Position numbers and translations under genes: made by a program
Notes under the pieces: model-generated
Databases searched by the model: none
What the model was told of the DNA's origin: nothing
Seen by the model: only the letters and a program-made list of their open reading frames with translations
In this document: positions 5,701 to 5,911 of the stretch, in pieces
Numbering within the stretch: the stretch's first letter is position 1
Layout of the letters: each line of letters opens with the position of its first letter
Assembly: GCA_002450295.1 (NCBI GenBank)
Contig: DJYX01000224.1
Coordinates: 5,192-11,102 of the forward strand
From: Deltaproteobacteria bacterium UBA6967
GTDB lineage: Bacteria; SAR324; NAC60-12
Direction: 5' to 3'
DNA length: 5,911 nt

Positions 5701-5911
5701 TTATTTATTAGATCCCGAAGTAAGACCACCAATAATTTGCTTTTGAAAAATACCTGTAATTATCAAAACTGGAATAATTGAGAGAAAAGTTGCAGTACTG
5801 ATTGTTTCCCAGGGAAATGAATACTCTCCAGGGTAAAGTGAAATGCCAACCGGAGCAGTTCGCATATCGTTATCATGAAGAAGAACTAAGGAAAGAGGAA
5901 ATTCATTCCAA
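5701..5911 (-). CDS. Sugar ABC transporter permease, MalG/UgpE type (CUT1), C-terminal end only
   Basis: The last 69 codons are present; the rest lies beyond the right edge. Translated by hand, it begins WNEFPLSLVLL, the strand-helix just after the EAA loop in MalG-type permeases, followed by NDMRTAPVGISLYPGEYSF (periplasmic segment), TISTATFLSIIPVLIITGIFQ (last transmembrane helix) and KQIIGGLTSGSNK, the family's usual QKQIIxGLTxGxxK tail. It is an inner-membrane subunit of an importer for oligosaccharides, glycerol-phosphate-like compounds or similar. It belongs to a different permease superfamily from the RbsC-type gene at 1293-2273, so it serves a separate transporter whose other parts should lie to the right. 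Stop to next start is 11 bp, so cotranscription with the propeller-like gene is likely. Confidence 0.92.
   Translation of the reverse strand, partial: WNEFPLSLVLLHDNDMRTAPVGISLYPGEYSFPWETISTATFLSIIPVLIITGIFQKQIIGGLTSGSNK

Overview
The window carries seven genes, all on the minus strand, so transcription runs from right to left. I see six complete or partial sugar-uptake and carbohydrate-metabolism genes plus one probable carbohydrate-active enzyme. I see no mobile element, CRISPR array, tRNA or rRNA. The secreted periplasmic-type binding protein, whose signal peptide ends in a Val-Gln-Ala signal-peptidase-I site and has no lipobox, points to a Gram-negative bacterium. I cannot place it more precisely. 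The gene style would fit a free-living heterotroph such as a marine proteobacterium, but that is a guess.

Right part (3788-5911), in transcription order: the last 69 codons of a MalG/UgpE-type (CUT1, BPD_transp_1) sugar permease; an unrecognised 368-aa protein with a beta-propeller or glycosidase look; and a short-chain dehydrogenase/reductase (SDR). The genes are 11 and 57 bp apart and look like the tail of a catabolic operon in which an imported glycan or glycoside is cleaved or modified and a hydroxyl group is oxidised or a carbonyl reduced. Next comes a 359-bp gene-free stretch (3429-3787) with a strong 8-bp hairpin just after the SDR stop, further small inverted repeats and a weak promoter candidate.

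Left part (1-3428), in transcription order: a periplasmic sugar-binding protein (RbsB type), a CUT2 permease (RbsC type), a single-domain sugar ABC ATPase, and the first 175 codons of a class I aldolase of the DeoC/FbaB/LsrF group. This is a complete CUT2 importer followed by an aldolase, which suggests uptake of a monosaccharide or sugar derivative whose phosphorylated form is cleaved. Permease and ATPase overlap (TGATG), and the ATPase and aldolase genes have good Shine-Dalgarno sites.

The most notable item is the 168-bp gap between the binding-protein and permease genes. On the transcribed strand it holds a perfect 11-bp hairpin, then a nested set of perfect inverted repeats that pair into a compact three-way junction (2312-2388) with linkers of only 1-2 nt, ending 38 nt before the permease start codon. 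I do not recognise it as a known RNA family. It looks like a structured intercistronic RNA that could set the ratio of binding protein to membrane components or sense a ligand. The pairing is read by eye and needs covariation evidence.
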